64,000 bases of DNA from Lucinisca nassula (GCA_963580285.1 OY757026.1:50009143-50073142), one strand, 5' to 3'. Shown: positions 19,646 to 29,879, counted from the stretch's first letter. The notes: generated by a model not told the origin, from the letters alone. Numbers and translations are program-made.

Positions 19646-21002
19646 CACAACCTCTTTATAACACTATTGTTGGGGTCCAAAGCAGAAACCGTGTTAGTAA
19701 AACAACTGCGTTTTATCCAAACAAAATGTGAAGATTACCGGTATATAGAAAAATGAATGGTCATTTTTAGCTCGGCTTTTTTCGAAGAAAACGACGAGGT
19801 ATTGTCATAGCTCTGGCATCTTCGTCTGCGTCGTCGTCATCATGCAAAAACTTGGACATTTTGTAATATCTCTGTCATTACTGAACATATTTACTTGACA
19901 CTCGGACTAGTTGTTAGTTATGAAAAGGGGAACACATGCCAATAGATGAGGTAACACTCAAAATATTTTTGGCACAGTTATGCCCCTTTTTCGACTTAGA
20001 TTTTTTTGCAAAAACTTGGACATTTTGTAATATCTCTGTCATTTCTGAACATATTTACTTGAAAGTCAGACTAGTAACTGTTGTTCTTTATGAAAAGGGG
20101 AACTCATACCAAATAGGTGAGTTAACCCTCAAATATTTTTGGCACAGTTAAGCCCCTTTTTCGACTTAGTTTTTTTTCAAAAACTTGGACATTTTGTAAT
20201 ATCTGTCATTACTAAACATATTTACTTGAAACTCGGATTAGTTGTTCATTATGAAAAGGGGAACTCATACCAATAGATAAGGTAACCCTCAAAATATTTT
20301 GGCACAGTTATGCCCCTTTTTCTTCTCAGAATTTTTGTAAAAACTTGCACATTTTGTAATATCTCTGTCATTACTGAACATATTTACTTGAAACTTGGAT
20401 TAGTTGTTCATTATGAAAAGGGGAACTCATACCAATAGGTGAGGTAACCCTCAAAATATTTTTGGCACAGTTATGCCCCTTTTTCGACTTAGGATTTTTG
20501 TGTCGTCATCGTGCAAAAACTTGGACATTTTGTAATATCTCTGTCATTACTGAACATATTTACTTGAAACTCGGACTAGTTGTTCATTATGAAAAGGGGA
20601 ACACATATCAATAGATGAGGTAACCCTCAAAATATTTTTGGCACAGTTATGCCCCTTTTTCGACTTAGATTTTTGCAAAACTTTGACATTTTGTAATATC
20701 TCTGTCATTACTGACCATATTTACTTGAAACTTGGTCTAATTGTTAATTATGAAAAGGGGAACTCATACCAATAGGTGAGGTAACCCTCAAAATATTTTT
20801 GGCACAATTATGCCCCTTTTTCGACTTAGAATTTTTGTTTAACTAAAAGAAACTGCAGCCGAGCGTTGGCACCCGCATGCGGTTCTCTTGTTCTATATAA
20901 TCTTCACATTTTTATCCATCTTGAAATCGTGTTATATTCAAAACCGTGTTATAACGAAACCGTGTTATAAGGAACCGTGTTATAATGAAGTTATGGTGTG
21001 TA
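19646..21002. mobile_element. pogo-like MITE M8, split by array element H2
   Basis: The outer MITE has mirrored ends, ACACCACAACCTCTTTATAAC at 19648 and TTATAATGAAGTTATGGTGTG at the right, plus AAACCGTGTTA words near both ends. It occupies 19646-19768 and 20893-21002. An unbroken relative at 27317-27542 has the same ends and shows the intact sequence across the H2 insertion point. The terminal style and TA context suggest a Tc1/mariner-pogo origin, which is inference. Confidence 0.82.
19769..20892 (+). mobile_element. Helentron-like array element H2, six units
   Basis: It starts AGCTCGGCTTTTTTCGAAG after five T and ends CCGAGCGTTGGCACCC, then a CCGCATGCGG palindrome and TTCTCTTGTT. Six units of about 160-176 bp carry CTTGGACATTTTGTAATATC, GAACATATTTACTTGAAAC and GAAAAGGGGAACTCATACC. 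The empty site in the relative MITE (27434-27460) reads GGTCATTTTTCTATATAATC, so the element entered between T residues without a duplication, as reported for Helentrons. A single-unit copy lies at 55600-55914. Confidence 0.85.
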
Positions 21003-21124
21003 TGTTTTTGAATTGTGAACATTTGTAAACGACTGTGAGTACATGCCGAAATGTCGGTCATTTCCGTATGCTTAGTTTCTCACTAAAATATGAGTTACAA
21101 GAAAAGTTACTTTGGTATTGAACG

Positions 21125-21600
21125 ACAAACACGTTTTTACCTCACCTGAGCACAAGGTGCTCAAGGTGAGCCATAATGTGATCCTTATGTGTCTGTCCTC
21201 CGTCGTCCTTCAATCTTTCTGTTTGTCCTTCAACAATGTCTTCAAATGGCATCTCCCCCTAAACTACTTGTATGGCCCTGATCATAGTCTACTTGACTGA
21301 ACAAGTTGGCTGCATGCTAGAGCTGAAAATAGCTAAAAACTTCCAAGCCATTATGGCTTAAATTAATGATTTCAAAATAATTTTACAGAAATGTTCCACT
21401 CATTGCTGCACATGTGCCTGATCCACATATTATTTCAAGCTTTCTTCTATTTTTAGTTCTGGTGGCCATCTTGTTCACTGAACAAGATGGCCACCAGAAC
21501 TAAAAATAGAAGGAAAGCTTCAAATGATATCTCCTCTCAAGCTGATGACTCAATTTCAAATAATTTCACAGAAATGTTCCTCTTATGGCCCTGTTCCAAA
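21125..21600. repeat. Array-element relic with 40-bp perfect-looking inverted repeat
   Basis: TTTTTACCTCACCTGAGC, a hairpin GCACAAGGTGC and CAAGGTGAGCC resemble the left end of H1. Around 21437-21520 two arms (CTTCTATTTTTAGTTCTGG then GGCCATCTTGTTCA, and their mirror) make a palindrome. The same words appear in direct orientation in the H3 array (GAACAAGATGGCCACCAGAG), so this is an inverted duplication of one H3-like unit. Confidence 0.7.
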
Positions 21601-21807
21601 TTTTGGAGATATTGATTGTAATTTTGAGGGACTTTTACTTGACGTTGAGATGAAATGACACCTCAAGCCCTAACGCCAAACAAACCCCTAGAATTGTATA
21701 TTCAGTCTGTCTTGCGACACTTGGCCTGGGCAACCTTGGACCTTCTAAGCAGTTTACCAGTCCTCATGTTCGGTCGGTTACTCTCCAAGCCCCGATGGGT
21801 GAGGGTG
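21600..21807 (-). mobile_element. SINE A copy 8, degraded
   Basis: TTGGAGATATTGATTGTAATT, GACGTTGAGATGAAATGACA, CTCAAGCCCTAACGCC, CTTCTAAGCAGTTTACCAG and GCCCCGATGGGTGAGGG follow the SINE A order in minus sense. The CAAA tail end and several short segments are missing. Confidence 0.8.
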
Positions 21808-21815
21808 ATAGTTAA

Positions 21816-22021
21816 CCCTTGTCCTGCTAATCCCGGATATGCCTTATCTTTGAAACAATGTAGATCCAGATCAGATGGCTTCTGACGAAGCCATCTGATC
21901 AGAATCTACATTGTTTGCCATTCAGATTGTGAATTTGTTGCAATAATTTGCATCAAGTGATCTGATTGGTTGATAATCGATAGTGGGTGTGACATTATAT
22001 AAATATTCAGCAGGACAAGGG
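21816..22021. mobile_element. MITE M1, copy 2, with TTAA duplication
   Basis: The ends are CCCTTGTCCTGCTAATC and TTCAGCAGGACAAGGG, flanked on both sides by TTAA (21812-21815 and 22022-22025). P1 lies at about 21862-21910 (AGATCCAGATCAGATGGCTTC and its mirror). CTGATTGGTTGATAATCG and GGGTGTGACAT follow. No coding capacity. Confidence 0.92.
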
Positions 22022-22073
22022 TTAATAGTCTGTGTAGCTGAGCACTGGTCCCAGTCTGTGTGGCTGTACAGCG

Positions 22074-22624
22074 GCCGAGGTTATAAAACTTTTTTCGTGC
22101 TCAACTCAGCTGAGTATAAATTTTGTATGCTTATAGAAATGAAAATAGAAACCAATGAGGTGATTCCCCTGCATATATCAACAGAGAATGTCTTTTGCCC
22201 TGCTCATGAAATTTTAAAGTGCCAACTATTGTTGGTTTGTTTGTTTCATTTGAGGTTTTACATCCCCGTCAACACTGTATAGGTCATTTTGGAGACGTTG
22301 CTTCCAATTTTGTCAGACTTTTACCCAACTTTGAGATGAAATGACATCTCAAGCCCTGTCGCTCAATGAAACCAATAGGGTTTATAAGCATGGACAGTCC
22401 TACTCGCACCGCTTTGCCTTGTTCAAGCTTAGATCCTCTAAGCAGTTTACTAATACTCGTGTGCCGTCAGTTTCAGCTCTGCGTGGAAGCATCATGCAGC
22501 CCAAATATTTCTTTAAGCCTCGATGGGCAGGGATGACAACTATTGTTGGCATTTTAAAATTTATTTGCAGGACAAATTTCATGCTCAAGTGAGTTGAGCA
22601 AGAAAAACAGTTTTATAACCTCAG
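22074..22624. mobile_element. Inverted-repeat element holding a SINE A
   Basis: Arms of about 40 bp (22074-22113 and 22585-22624) are mirror images containing GAGGTTATAAAACTTTTT and CTCAACTCA. Without the SINE A at 22236-22537 the element is about 240 bp, with a second palindrome around ATTTTAAAGTGCCAACTATT. No transposase. The superfamily is not assignable from what is seen. Confidence 0.7.
22236..22537 (-). mobile_element. SINE A copy 9
   Basis: It is flanked by a perfect 12-bp duplication, AACTATTGTTGG, at 22224-22235 and 22538-22549. Minus-sense SINE A with a TTTGTTTGTTTCATTTGAGG tail in plus view. The internal open frames (22341-22592 and the antisense 22400-22588) are spurious. Confidence 0.93.
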
Positions 22625-22930
22625 GGTCAGGTTGGTTTGTAGCTTACCTGGTCGCAAACCTGGAAAATAGTTTTTCTTGTGATGGGTCACGTTAAGGGGA
22701 ATGGGGACACCTGGCAAATTTTTTTGCCATTTGTCAAAGGGAGACAACATTCGGAACTTCATAATTATTCGTTTTTCTATAAGCCATGTTCCAATGAAAA
22801 AGGCATCTACTCTTAAAGGAAAGAATTTGCTCCTGAGGAGCAAATTCTTTCCCCTTAGAGTTGACCCCTATTGACATGGGAGACAAAAATACTTATGCAG
22901 GAGATGCCTCCCCTGAAGGTGTATCCATTC

Positions 22931-23526
22931 CCCTTATTCCTGCTGAACCAGAAATGTCCAGAATATGCAAAACTTTGTGCATTCAGTGTAGATACAGATC
23001 AGATGGGCCATCTGATCAGTATCTACTCTGTTTGACAATCAGTTTATGAATTTATAGAAATGAATTACATTAAGTATCCTGATTGGTTGAAAGTCAGAAA
23101 TGGGTGTGGCTAAATTCAGAAATGGGTGTGGCTAAATAGAGGATCTTACATGAGTGTTCATGTTTTATTGAATTTATTAAATGAGTTGAGGAAAAGGGAT
23201 AAAATGTGAGGCTTTGCCGAGCATTTTATCCCTTTTCCTCAACGAGTTTAATAAATTCAATAATACATGAGCACGAATGCAAGATTCTATTTATCATATG
23301 ACATTTAAAACGCATTTTATTTACCGATTGTTTACAAAATGTCAATATTTCGCCATTAATGAACGCGACGTCGTTCAGGACGTCGTACATGTAACGTTAC
23401 GGGACGTATCTAGCTAATTTGCATATTTAATCCACTAGTGGATTATCGAAAATAATACATGGCGTTATTACACTCTCAGACGCGACGTCATATGATAAAT
23501 TAGTATATTCAGCAGGACATGAGGGT
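22931..23526. mobile_element. MITE M1, copy 3, split by a foldback element
   Basis: M1 sequence with P1 (about 22985-23030) runs to GGGTGTGGCTAAAT near 23132 and resumes at ATATTCAGCAGGACATGAGGG (23505). Within it AAATTCAGAAATGGGTGTGGCT is duplicated. The interruption is a foldback element (23133-23500), and a SINE E then inserted in the right end (23527). Confidence 0.8.
23133..23500. mobile_element. Foldback element FB, copy 1
   Basis: The left part (23133-23285) is a long palindrome with arms of about 75 bp: GGATCTTACATGAGTG, TTGAGGAAAAGGGATAAAATG, a short loop, then CATTTTATCCCTTTTCCTCAA and its continuation. The right part is bounded by TTTATCATATGAC and GTCATATGATAAA, with GACGTCGTTCAGGACGTCGT inside. 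A second copy is at 35083-35445. Confidence 0.8.
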
Positions 23527-23760
23527 AACGGGCCTCCGTGGCCTAGTGGATAAGAGCGCTGACTCTTAGTCATTAGGTCTCTCACCGCCGTAGGTTCGAG
23601 CCTCGCTCGGGCCACGTGTGAGACGCCAAGTTCTGCAACGGAAGGTCAGGTGGTTTTTCTCCGGGTACTCCGGTTTTCGCCCACCTCTGATTAAGGATCG
23701 GCTCGATATGAGTGAAATAATCTTGAAAGGGCCGTAAAACCCAAACCAAAAAAAAAAAAA
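23527..23760 (+). mobile_element. SINE E, complete copy
   Basis: The head is tRNA-like (GGCCTCCGTGGCCTAGTGGA as A box, TAGGTTCGAGCCTCG as B box), followed by GTGTGAGACGCCAAGTTCTG, a core GTTTTTCTCCGGGTACTCCGG, then GAAATAATCTTGAAAGGGCC and a poly-A tail. A perfect 13-bp duplication, AGGACATGAGGGT, flanks it (23514-23526, 23761-23773). The core resembles a SINE central domain found in several invertebrate groups. Confidence 0.93.
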
Positions 23761-23865
23761 AGGACATGAGGGTTAGTGGATGGGAGTCTGACCAAAGTCT
23801 TCACTGAGCATCTGTGTCCTAAGACAAATTTTTTATCTTGACACGGCTTGTATATTCTCACCTGA

Positions 23866-24090
23866 GTGGGCCTCCAGGGCCTAGTGGGTAACAGCACTGA
23901 CTCTAAATCAATAGGTTTCTTGGGCCTCGGGTGTCGGGTCACATGTGAGATACCAAGTTCTGCAACAGAAGGTCAAATTAAAGTAGATTTTCTCTATGTT
24001 AATCGGCTTTAAAGAAGACTAGTGAAGGAGCATAAAAAAAAATTAATAAAAAAGAAATAAAATAAAATAAAAAAAAAAATTCTCAACAGA
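23866..24090 (+). mobile_element. SINE E, degraded copy
   Basis: GGGCCTCCAGGGCCTAGTGG, a decayed B box, ACATGTGAGATACCAAGTTCTG and AAGGAGCATAAAAAAAA follow SINE E order; the CTCCGGGTACTCCGG core is lost. The tail is a long A-rich tract. The 3' part, and the sequence beyond it, recur at 26157-26540. Confidence 0.8.
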
Positions 24091-24097
24091 AATACAC

Positions 24098-24350
24098 TTA
24101 AGGTCCCTTTCTGACTGTCATAGCTTGGTTTTTCTCATATTTTTCGCCATAAAATTTGTTAAATTCTGCAGATTTATTCCTATTGAATGAATAAAATCAG
24201 TGAAGTAATTTTTAAATCGGTAAATAAGAATGTTTTTACCTTCATCACGCTCTGTTTTGAACTAGATCACCTAGATGCAAGCTCTCATTTCAACATTATG
24301 ATAACACATCCCTGGAACAAAGTCCTTACTTCCATATCCCCATAAATTTT
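24098..24350. repeat. Left copy of a direct duplication flanking H3
   Basis: GTCCCTTTCTGACTGTCATAG, TTAAATTCTGCAGA, CTTCATCACGCTCTGTTTTG and ACACATCCCTGGAACAAAG recur in the same order and direction at 26288-26540. The H3 array lies between the two copies. Confidence 0.85.
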
Positions 24351-24356
24351 TCTTTT

Positions 24357-26158
24357 TATCCCACGACCAAATAGGTTAGGGGGATATAGCTATCAGCTTG
24401 GCGTCAGTCCAACCATCTGTACATACGTCCGTCCATCATCCCTAGATAAAATCTTGTGATGGCCATAACTCCTTCATTGATGGTACTTGGTACAATTGTT
24501 CACGAGGCTGAGATTGCATGTCAGGTCAGGGGGAGATATTGTGACCTGTCTTCGTCCGTCGTCTGTCGTCATCCGTGTGTGCGTCCGACATCAACTTTTG
24601 CTTTAAACTATTTCTTCTCCAAAACTGCTGGAGAGATTTTGAAATAATTTCACAGGAATGTTCCTTGGGTGGCCCTCTACTAAAATTTATCAAATCCTTC
24701 CGCTCGGGTGAACAAGATGGCCACCAGAGCTAAACATAGAAAAACCTTTAAACGACTTCTCCTCCTTAACCAGTGCATGGATTTTGATATAATTTCACAG
24801 GAAGGTTCCTTGGGTGACCCTCTACCAAAATTGCTCAAACTGTTCCGCTCGGATGAACAAGATGGTGGCTAGAGCTCAAAAATAGAAAAACCTTTAAAGG
24901 ACTTCTCCTTAATCAGTGAATGGATTTCAAAATAATTTCACAGGAATGTTCCTTGGGTGACCCTCTACCAAAATTGCTCAAACTGTTGTGCTCGGATGAA
25001 CAAGATGGCTGCCAGAGCTAATAATAGAAAAAACTTTAAATGACTTCTTCTCCTTAACCAGTGAATGGATTTCAAAATAATTTTACAGGAATGTTCTTTG
25101 GGTGACCCTCAGCCAAAATTGCTCAAACTGTCCCACTCGGCCGCCAGAGCTAAAAATAGAAAAACCCTTTAAAACACTTCTCTTGCTTAACCATTGGATG
25201 GATTTTGAAATAACTGCACAAGAATGTTCCTTGGATGACCTGCTACAAAAATTGCTCAAACTGCTACGCTTCGATGAACAAGATGGCCATCAGGGCTAAA
25301 AATAGAAAAAAAAAACAACAACTTTAAACAACTTCTGCTCCTTAACCAGTGGATGGATTTCAATATAATTTCACAGGCATGCTCCTTGAGTGACCCTCTA
25401 TCAAAATTTCTCAAACCGCTCTGCTTGGATGAATAGGATGGCCACCACAGCTAAAAATAGAAAAACCTTTAAAAGACGTCTCCATATCCAGTGGATGGAT
25501 TTCAAATAATTTCACAGGAATGTTCCTTGGGTGACCATCTACCAAAATTGCTCAAACCATTCCACGATGAACAAGATGGCCACCAGAGCTATAGAAATAC
25601 AAAACCCTTTAAATGACATCTGCTCCTTAACCAGTGGATGGATTTTGAAATAATTTCGCAGGAATGTTTCTAAGGTGACCTCATACCAAAATTGCTCAAA
25701 GCGTTCTGCTCGGATGACCAAGATGGCCTCCAGAGCTAAAAATAGAAAAAACCTTTGAACGACTTCTTCTCCTTAAGCAGTGGATGGATTTAAAAATAAT
25801 TTCTTAGGAATGTTTCTTGGGTGACCCTCTATTAAAATTGTTTAAACAATTGTGCTGGGATGAAAAAGGTGGTCAGCAGAGTTAATAATAGAAAAACATT
25901 TAAATAACGTCTCCTGCTTAACCAGTGGATGGATTTCGAATTAATTTCACAGGAATGTTCCTTGGGTGACCCTCTTCCAAAATTGCTCCAACCGTTATGC
26001 TTGGATGAACAAGATGGCCACCAGAGCTAAAATTATAAAAAACCTCCTTGGGTCAACCAAAATTGCTCAAACCCTCTACTCCACCATATATTAACTACAA
26101 TTTCATTTGGACAATATGGATCAGGTGAGCCATCCAGGGCCATCATGGCCTTCTTGTT
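24357..26158 (+). mobile_element. Array element H3, about ten units of 145 bp
   Basis: About ten units (24600-26060) carry TTTCACAGGAATGTTCCTTGG, GTGACCCTCTACCAAAATTG, GATGAACAAGATGGCC and GAGCTAAAAATAGAAAAAC. The right end reads CAGGTGAGCCATCCAGG, then a GGCCATCATGGCC hairpin and TTCTTGTT, the same design as H1 and H2. The left part has CCGTCGTCTGTCGTC stretches, and its boundary is uncertain. There is no coding sequence; the open frames in the array are read-through. Confidence 0.75.
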
Positions 26159-26540
26159 TTGTCCACCTCTGTTTAACAATTGGCTTGACAGAAGTGAAAT
26201 ATAATCTTGAAAGGAACAAAAAAAAAAATAATAATAATAAAAAAAAAGAAAGAAAATAAAATAATAATAAAAAAAAATATCACCAGAAATACACTAATGT
26301 CCCTTTCTGACTGTCATAGCTTGGTTTTTCTCAAATTTATTAAATTCTGCAGACTTTTTCCTATTGAATGACTAAAATCAGTGAAGCAATTTTTAAATCA
26401 GTAAATGAGAATGTTTTTACCTTCATCACGCTCTATTTTGAACTAGATCACCTAGATGCAAGTTCTCATTTCAACATTACGATAACACATCCCTGGAACA
26501 AAGTACATTCCTTCCATATTTCCATAAACGTTACTTTTCT
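26157..26540. repeat. Right copy of the duplication flanking H3
   Basis: A SINE E 3' fragment (CCACCTCTGTTTAACAATTGG, AATATAATCTTGAAAGG and an A-rich tail to about 26280) is followed by the 250-bp block also found at 24098-24350. Both copies therefore begin in a SINE E remnant, which argues for duplication of a joined segment and against two independent insertions. Confidence 0.82.
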
Positions 26541-26800
26541 GAGGAAAAGTTTTGATATTTTTCTTATATTCACTCCAGACATAGGTTTTGGGTGCTACAG
26601 TTAGAAAAGCAACAGAGTGGCCCCACAATGACATAGGCTGTGGATGCTCAGAGAGGCGGTTCTAATGAGTACTAACAACCTATGTCTTGGAGTAGAAATT
26701 AGAAAAGTAATGTTTACCTCAGTAAATACCGATTTTCTCTATATAAAGTGGGATGTAAGGGGGTGTTCATTTCATGCAATTGTTAGCAAGATTTAAGCCC
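26470..26800. mobile_element. P2-type MITE, copy 2
   Basis: ACGATAACACATCCC, TTATATTCACTCCAGACATAGG, AGAGGCGGTTCTAATGAGTAC, CAACCTATGTCTTGGAGTAG and TCTATATAAAGTGGGATGTAAG follow the P2 MITE order. The left palindrome arm is scrambled. Confidence 0.7.
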
Positions 26801-26929
26801 AATATTATGAGAAATCTGTCATCTGGATTTTGTGATCTGGTCTGATACAGCCTTGCCTGCTCTGCTATTTTAGATACAGAAACTTAGAGATATTTACTTG
26901 ACATTAGCACAGTAGTACAACACAAGTGT

Positions 26930-27315
26930 GTGACATTGTACATTTTTCGTTTCTCCAAAACTGACATTTTTAATTTGAAAAATTGTCATATTTTTCTTAT
27001 CTTTGCTTCAAACATATGTTTAGGGTTCACTTTAGAACCACCTCACGGTTCTAACTAGTACCCACAAGCTACGTCTTCGAGTAGAAATAAGAAATGAGTG
27101 AGTGAGTGTTTGAGTTTTACGTCCCACCAACAGCTAAGGTCATACGGAGACGGGACCTCGGTTTAAAGACTCATCCGAAAGTCTGGAGAAGCCCGGGATT
27201 GATCCTGCGATCCCCGGTTTACAAGGCGAGTAGCGTAACCACTACACCACAGAGACTTCTAAAATAAGAAATAAGAAAAATAATATATACCCCAGTTAAC
27301 CCCAATTTTCTTTAT
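26930..27315. mobile_element. P2-type MITE, copy 3, holding SINE F
   Basis: ATTGTACATTTTTCGTTTCTCC, TTAGAACCACCTCACGG, CTAGTACCCACAAGCTACG and GAGTAGAAATAAGAA lead to the SINE F insertion. The MITE resumes at 27262 with ATAAGAAAAATAATATATACC and CAGTTAACCCCAATTTTC. Confidence 0.75.
27094..27261 (-). mobile_element. SINE F
   Basis: The minus strand reads GTGGTGTAGTGGTTACGC (A box), GCAGGATCAATCCCGGG (B box), a short body with GGACGTAAAACTCAAACAC and a (CACT)n tail. A 9-bp duplication, AAATAAGAA, lies at 27085-27093 and 27262-27270. At about 168 bp it is the shortest SINE in the window. Confidence 0.85.
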
Positions 27316-27316
27316 A

Positions 27317-27542
27317 TATACACCCCAACCTCTTTATAACACTATTGTTGTGGTCCAAACCAGAAACCGTGTTAGTTAAACAACTGTGTTATATCCAAAC
27401 AAAAATGTATAGATTATATAGAAAAATGACCATATATGGTCATTTTTCTATATAATCTATACATTTTTGGATCCAGCTTGAAATTGTGTTATATGCAAAA
27501 CCGTGTCATAACGAACTGTGTTATAATGAGGTTGTGGTGTAG
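27317..27542. mobile_element. pogo-like MITE M8, unbroken copy
   Basis: It has ACACCCCAACCTCTTTATAAC at the left and TTATAATGAGGTTGTGGTGT at the right in inverted orientation, with a central palindrome AAAAATGACCATATATGG. It preserves GGTCATTTTTCTATATAATC, the empty site for the H2 insertion in the copy at 19646-21002. Confidence 0.85.
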
Positions 27543-27714
27543 TTGGGTTTAGATGGGTATTCTTTATTACGTGATGAGCGAACAGTAAGGTATTGCTCAG
27601 GCTGGGTGGATGCACAGGCTGATTTTCACTGATCATTCTTCAAGCACCTAAGCTTAATTCTGGAGCAGAGGGCATGTCACCTTGAGGTATTGATGTAATT
27701 CTCCTAAAAAAATT

Positions 27715-27880
27715 TACAAATTAATTTGTTTCATGATCCAGCAAGGAGTCCAAAAGAAGCAGACCTTCGGCAAATAGTGTAGACTCTGATCAGACTGCTC
27801 CTTCAGGAGCAGTCTCATCTGGGTCTGCATTATTTGCTCATGCCTGTCGGTCCCAATACTTACGGTACATGTATTTACAA
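27715..27880. mobile_element. MITE M4 with P1, copy
   Basis: P1 (27772-27838: GTGTAGACTCTGATCAGACTG with its mirror) lies beside GTTTCATGATCCAGCAAGGAG and CGGTCCCAATACTTACGG. Arms use the GACTGCTCC type of stem. Confidence 0.72.
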
Positions 27881-28065
27881 AGTCAGGCTGAAATGAATCA
27901 CATTTCATGTGAATTTGCTGTCAATCAGACGACTCGCATAAAAATCACATAAAATTCTCTGAAAAATAAGCAATAATCCTTAAAAAAAAAAAAATAAAAA
28001 ATAACTGGGACAGGCCTGATACAGACTGCAATTCTTCCCTTCAGTTATCTGTGACCTTGGTAAAT

Positions 28066-28376
28066 TAGCCAGCCTCGGTAGCTCAGTCAGATGTCCGTCT
28101 GACTGGTGATCAGGAGCTTGTGGGTTCGATTCTAGCCGGGGTCGGCAACATTCTTTCGTGAAGACTGATGATAAAATATTTTCTACAGTCATTCTCTCTC
28201 TTCCGCTGATTCAAGGAGGCCAGTTGTCAGTTTCTGGCGAAAGACTGTACACTGTACAGGTTAACTTCTTACGTATAAGCCTGCCCAGGAAAAGTGTGGA
28301 CAGATAAACTGACCGGCTTAAAAATTACCTAAAATAGTGTTGACTGGGCCATTAAACTCTAATACAAACAAACAAA
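28066..28376 (+). mobile_element. SINE B, complete plus copy
   Basis: It contains GCCTCGGTAGCTCAGTCAG (A box), GTGGGTTCGATTCTAGCC (B box), the body and core (ACGTATAAGCCTGCCCAGG) and the tail GTTGACTGGGCCATTAAAC ending in CAAACAAACAAA. A perfect 12-bp duplication, ACCTTGGTAAAT, lies at 28054-28065 and 28377-28388. Confidence 0.93.
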
Positions 28377-28417
28377 ACCTTGGTAAATCATTTGCATTCT
28401 ATATGCTTATTGGTTTT

Positions 28418-28610
28418 TCACTCCACTTTTTGGCTCAGTGGTTAGAGCGCTGGACTTTCTCCGGAGTGGCCCCGATTCGAATCCCACTGTGGGCGGGGAT
28501 TTTTTTCCAGCTATGCTTCTTTTTCTTTGTTACCACTTTCATGTCGTAAGAGGCCCTTCAGACAATTAAACCAAAGCTTTAGCCTCTTTGCCCAGAATTT
28601 AACCCACCAG
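28418..28610 (+). mobile_element. tRNA-headed SINE G (tentative)
   Basis: TTTGGCTCAGTGGTTAGAGC (A box) and CCGATTCGAATCCCACTG (B box) make a tRNA-like head at 28428-28500. Downstream GTAAGAGGCCCTTCAGAC and AATTAAACCAAAGC could be a SINE body, but no second copy is seen to fix the end. A diverged tRNA pseudogene is the alternative. Confidence 0.55.
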
Positions 28611-28673
28611 GAGTGAGCAACTTCAAAATTGCTCGGAATTGTACTAACCCCTAAATCTATACATTTTGCTGAG

Positions 28674-28992
28674 TACCGTATTCGCCCTAATTACCGCACA
28701 TGCACACACCAAAGCTATTTTTGAAAAGGAAATGCGTAAGCGCACACTTTACAGTAACCTCAACCCTGGAAGCTCTCAAGTAAATCAATAAAAAACTTAC
28801 CGTTGTTCCTTCAACAGTGAAGGCAATGCTTTAGCATCCTTTTCCGCCCCATTAAATATCAGTATGCATCATCTCAGAAGCTATTGTTTTCGCATTGAAT
28901 GTGCGCTAATTAGGTGGATTTTTCACTGTGATTTTTTGACACGATTTTGAAAAAACTAAGCGCACAGTGCGGTAATTAGGGCGAATACGGTA
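28674..28992. mobile_element. MITE with about 26-bp perfect inverted ends
   Basis: The ends (28674-28699 and 28967-28992) are exact reverse complements beginning TACCGTATTCGCCC. The 319-bp body has no coding capacity. TA-bounded ends suggest a Tc1/mariner-pogo class MITE. The perfect ends indicate a fairly young insertion or selection on the ends. Confidence 0.85.
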
Positions 28993-29214
28993 ATTTAACT
29001 AGCAAAAACTCTTCGATCCAAGATGAAAAGATGTTACAATTGGTTTATTTTTAATCTGTCAGTCAGATCTGAAGAGTATCATTCTAAGATTGGAAGATTT
29101 TAGAATGGAGGAATGGAAAGTATCAAACAATTTTTCTTGATATTTTGAAAAAATAATGCCACCAGGCTTTAGAATCATGGGAAGTAATATCTGAAATTTC
29201 TTTGGTCAATGTGA

Positions 29215-29560
29215 TTAGCGCTGACTTCGATTGGGGCTATCACCGCAGCAATAGTAGCAATGACTCCAACCCGAACACGAATAGCCACGACTATAATGAC
29301 GTAATTTGACATTTAACCTCGGCAATAGTCGGACCATGCTGAGAGCATCGCCGGAGCTATAGCTCGAAAATACCCGGATGTAAGCATTCGACCAATCAAC
29401 ATCGGAGAAACGAAATTTGCACGAACTGTTAAACTCATTTTGATTGAATAGTATTTTACGTGGAGTAAATGAGTTTAATAGAACAGCGGCCATAGCCGCG
29501 ATGGCCGCGATGTGGCCCCGATATCCTGTCAAGCGAAGTCGGCCTAGATGACCTCAGAGA
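29215..29560. other. GC-richer patch with mirrored CGAAGTC words
   Basis: GCTGACTTCGATTGGGGC at the left and GCCCCGATATCCTG with CGAAGTCGGC at the right are partly inverted. Inside are repeated GCCATAGCCGCGATGGCC words. A minus-strand open frame of 105 residues spans it, but it has no motif and I do not call it a gene. Confidence 0.35.
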
Positions 29561-29879
29561 AGGTCAATAAGTAATGGCTTTTATAAAACAAATTTTGAGC
29601 ATCACACAAACACATGCACCTATTTATAGTTTATCAACGACCTTTGAGAGTTCAAGCGTGGCAAGACTATTCCATGTTTTAGGGGAAGCAGGTTTCGCAT
29701 TTCTTTTTTCACGGGATTTTAAAATTATAAATAAGTTTTTTGATAATGCCAGTATGTAGAAGTTGTGGCCAAGTGGTTAGTATGATGCAGTACGAATCTC
29801 AGTTAAACTATATCTCCCAATGTAAAATCCAAACTGAAGGCGACTTACCTAAAACACGGACTAACCCAAAATTAAAAGT

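Noticed and set aside
29215..29532. 105-residue minus-strand frame
   Set aside because: GC-richer sequence with mirrored ends explains its openness; no motif, splice or start evidence.
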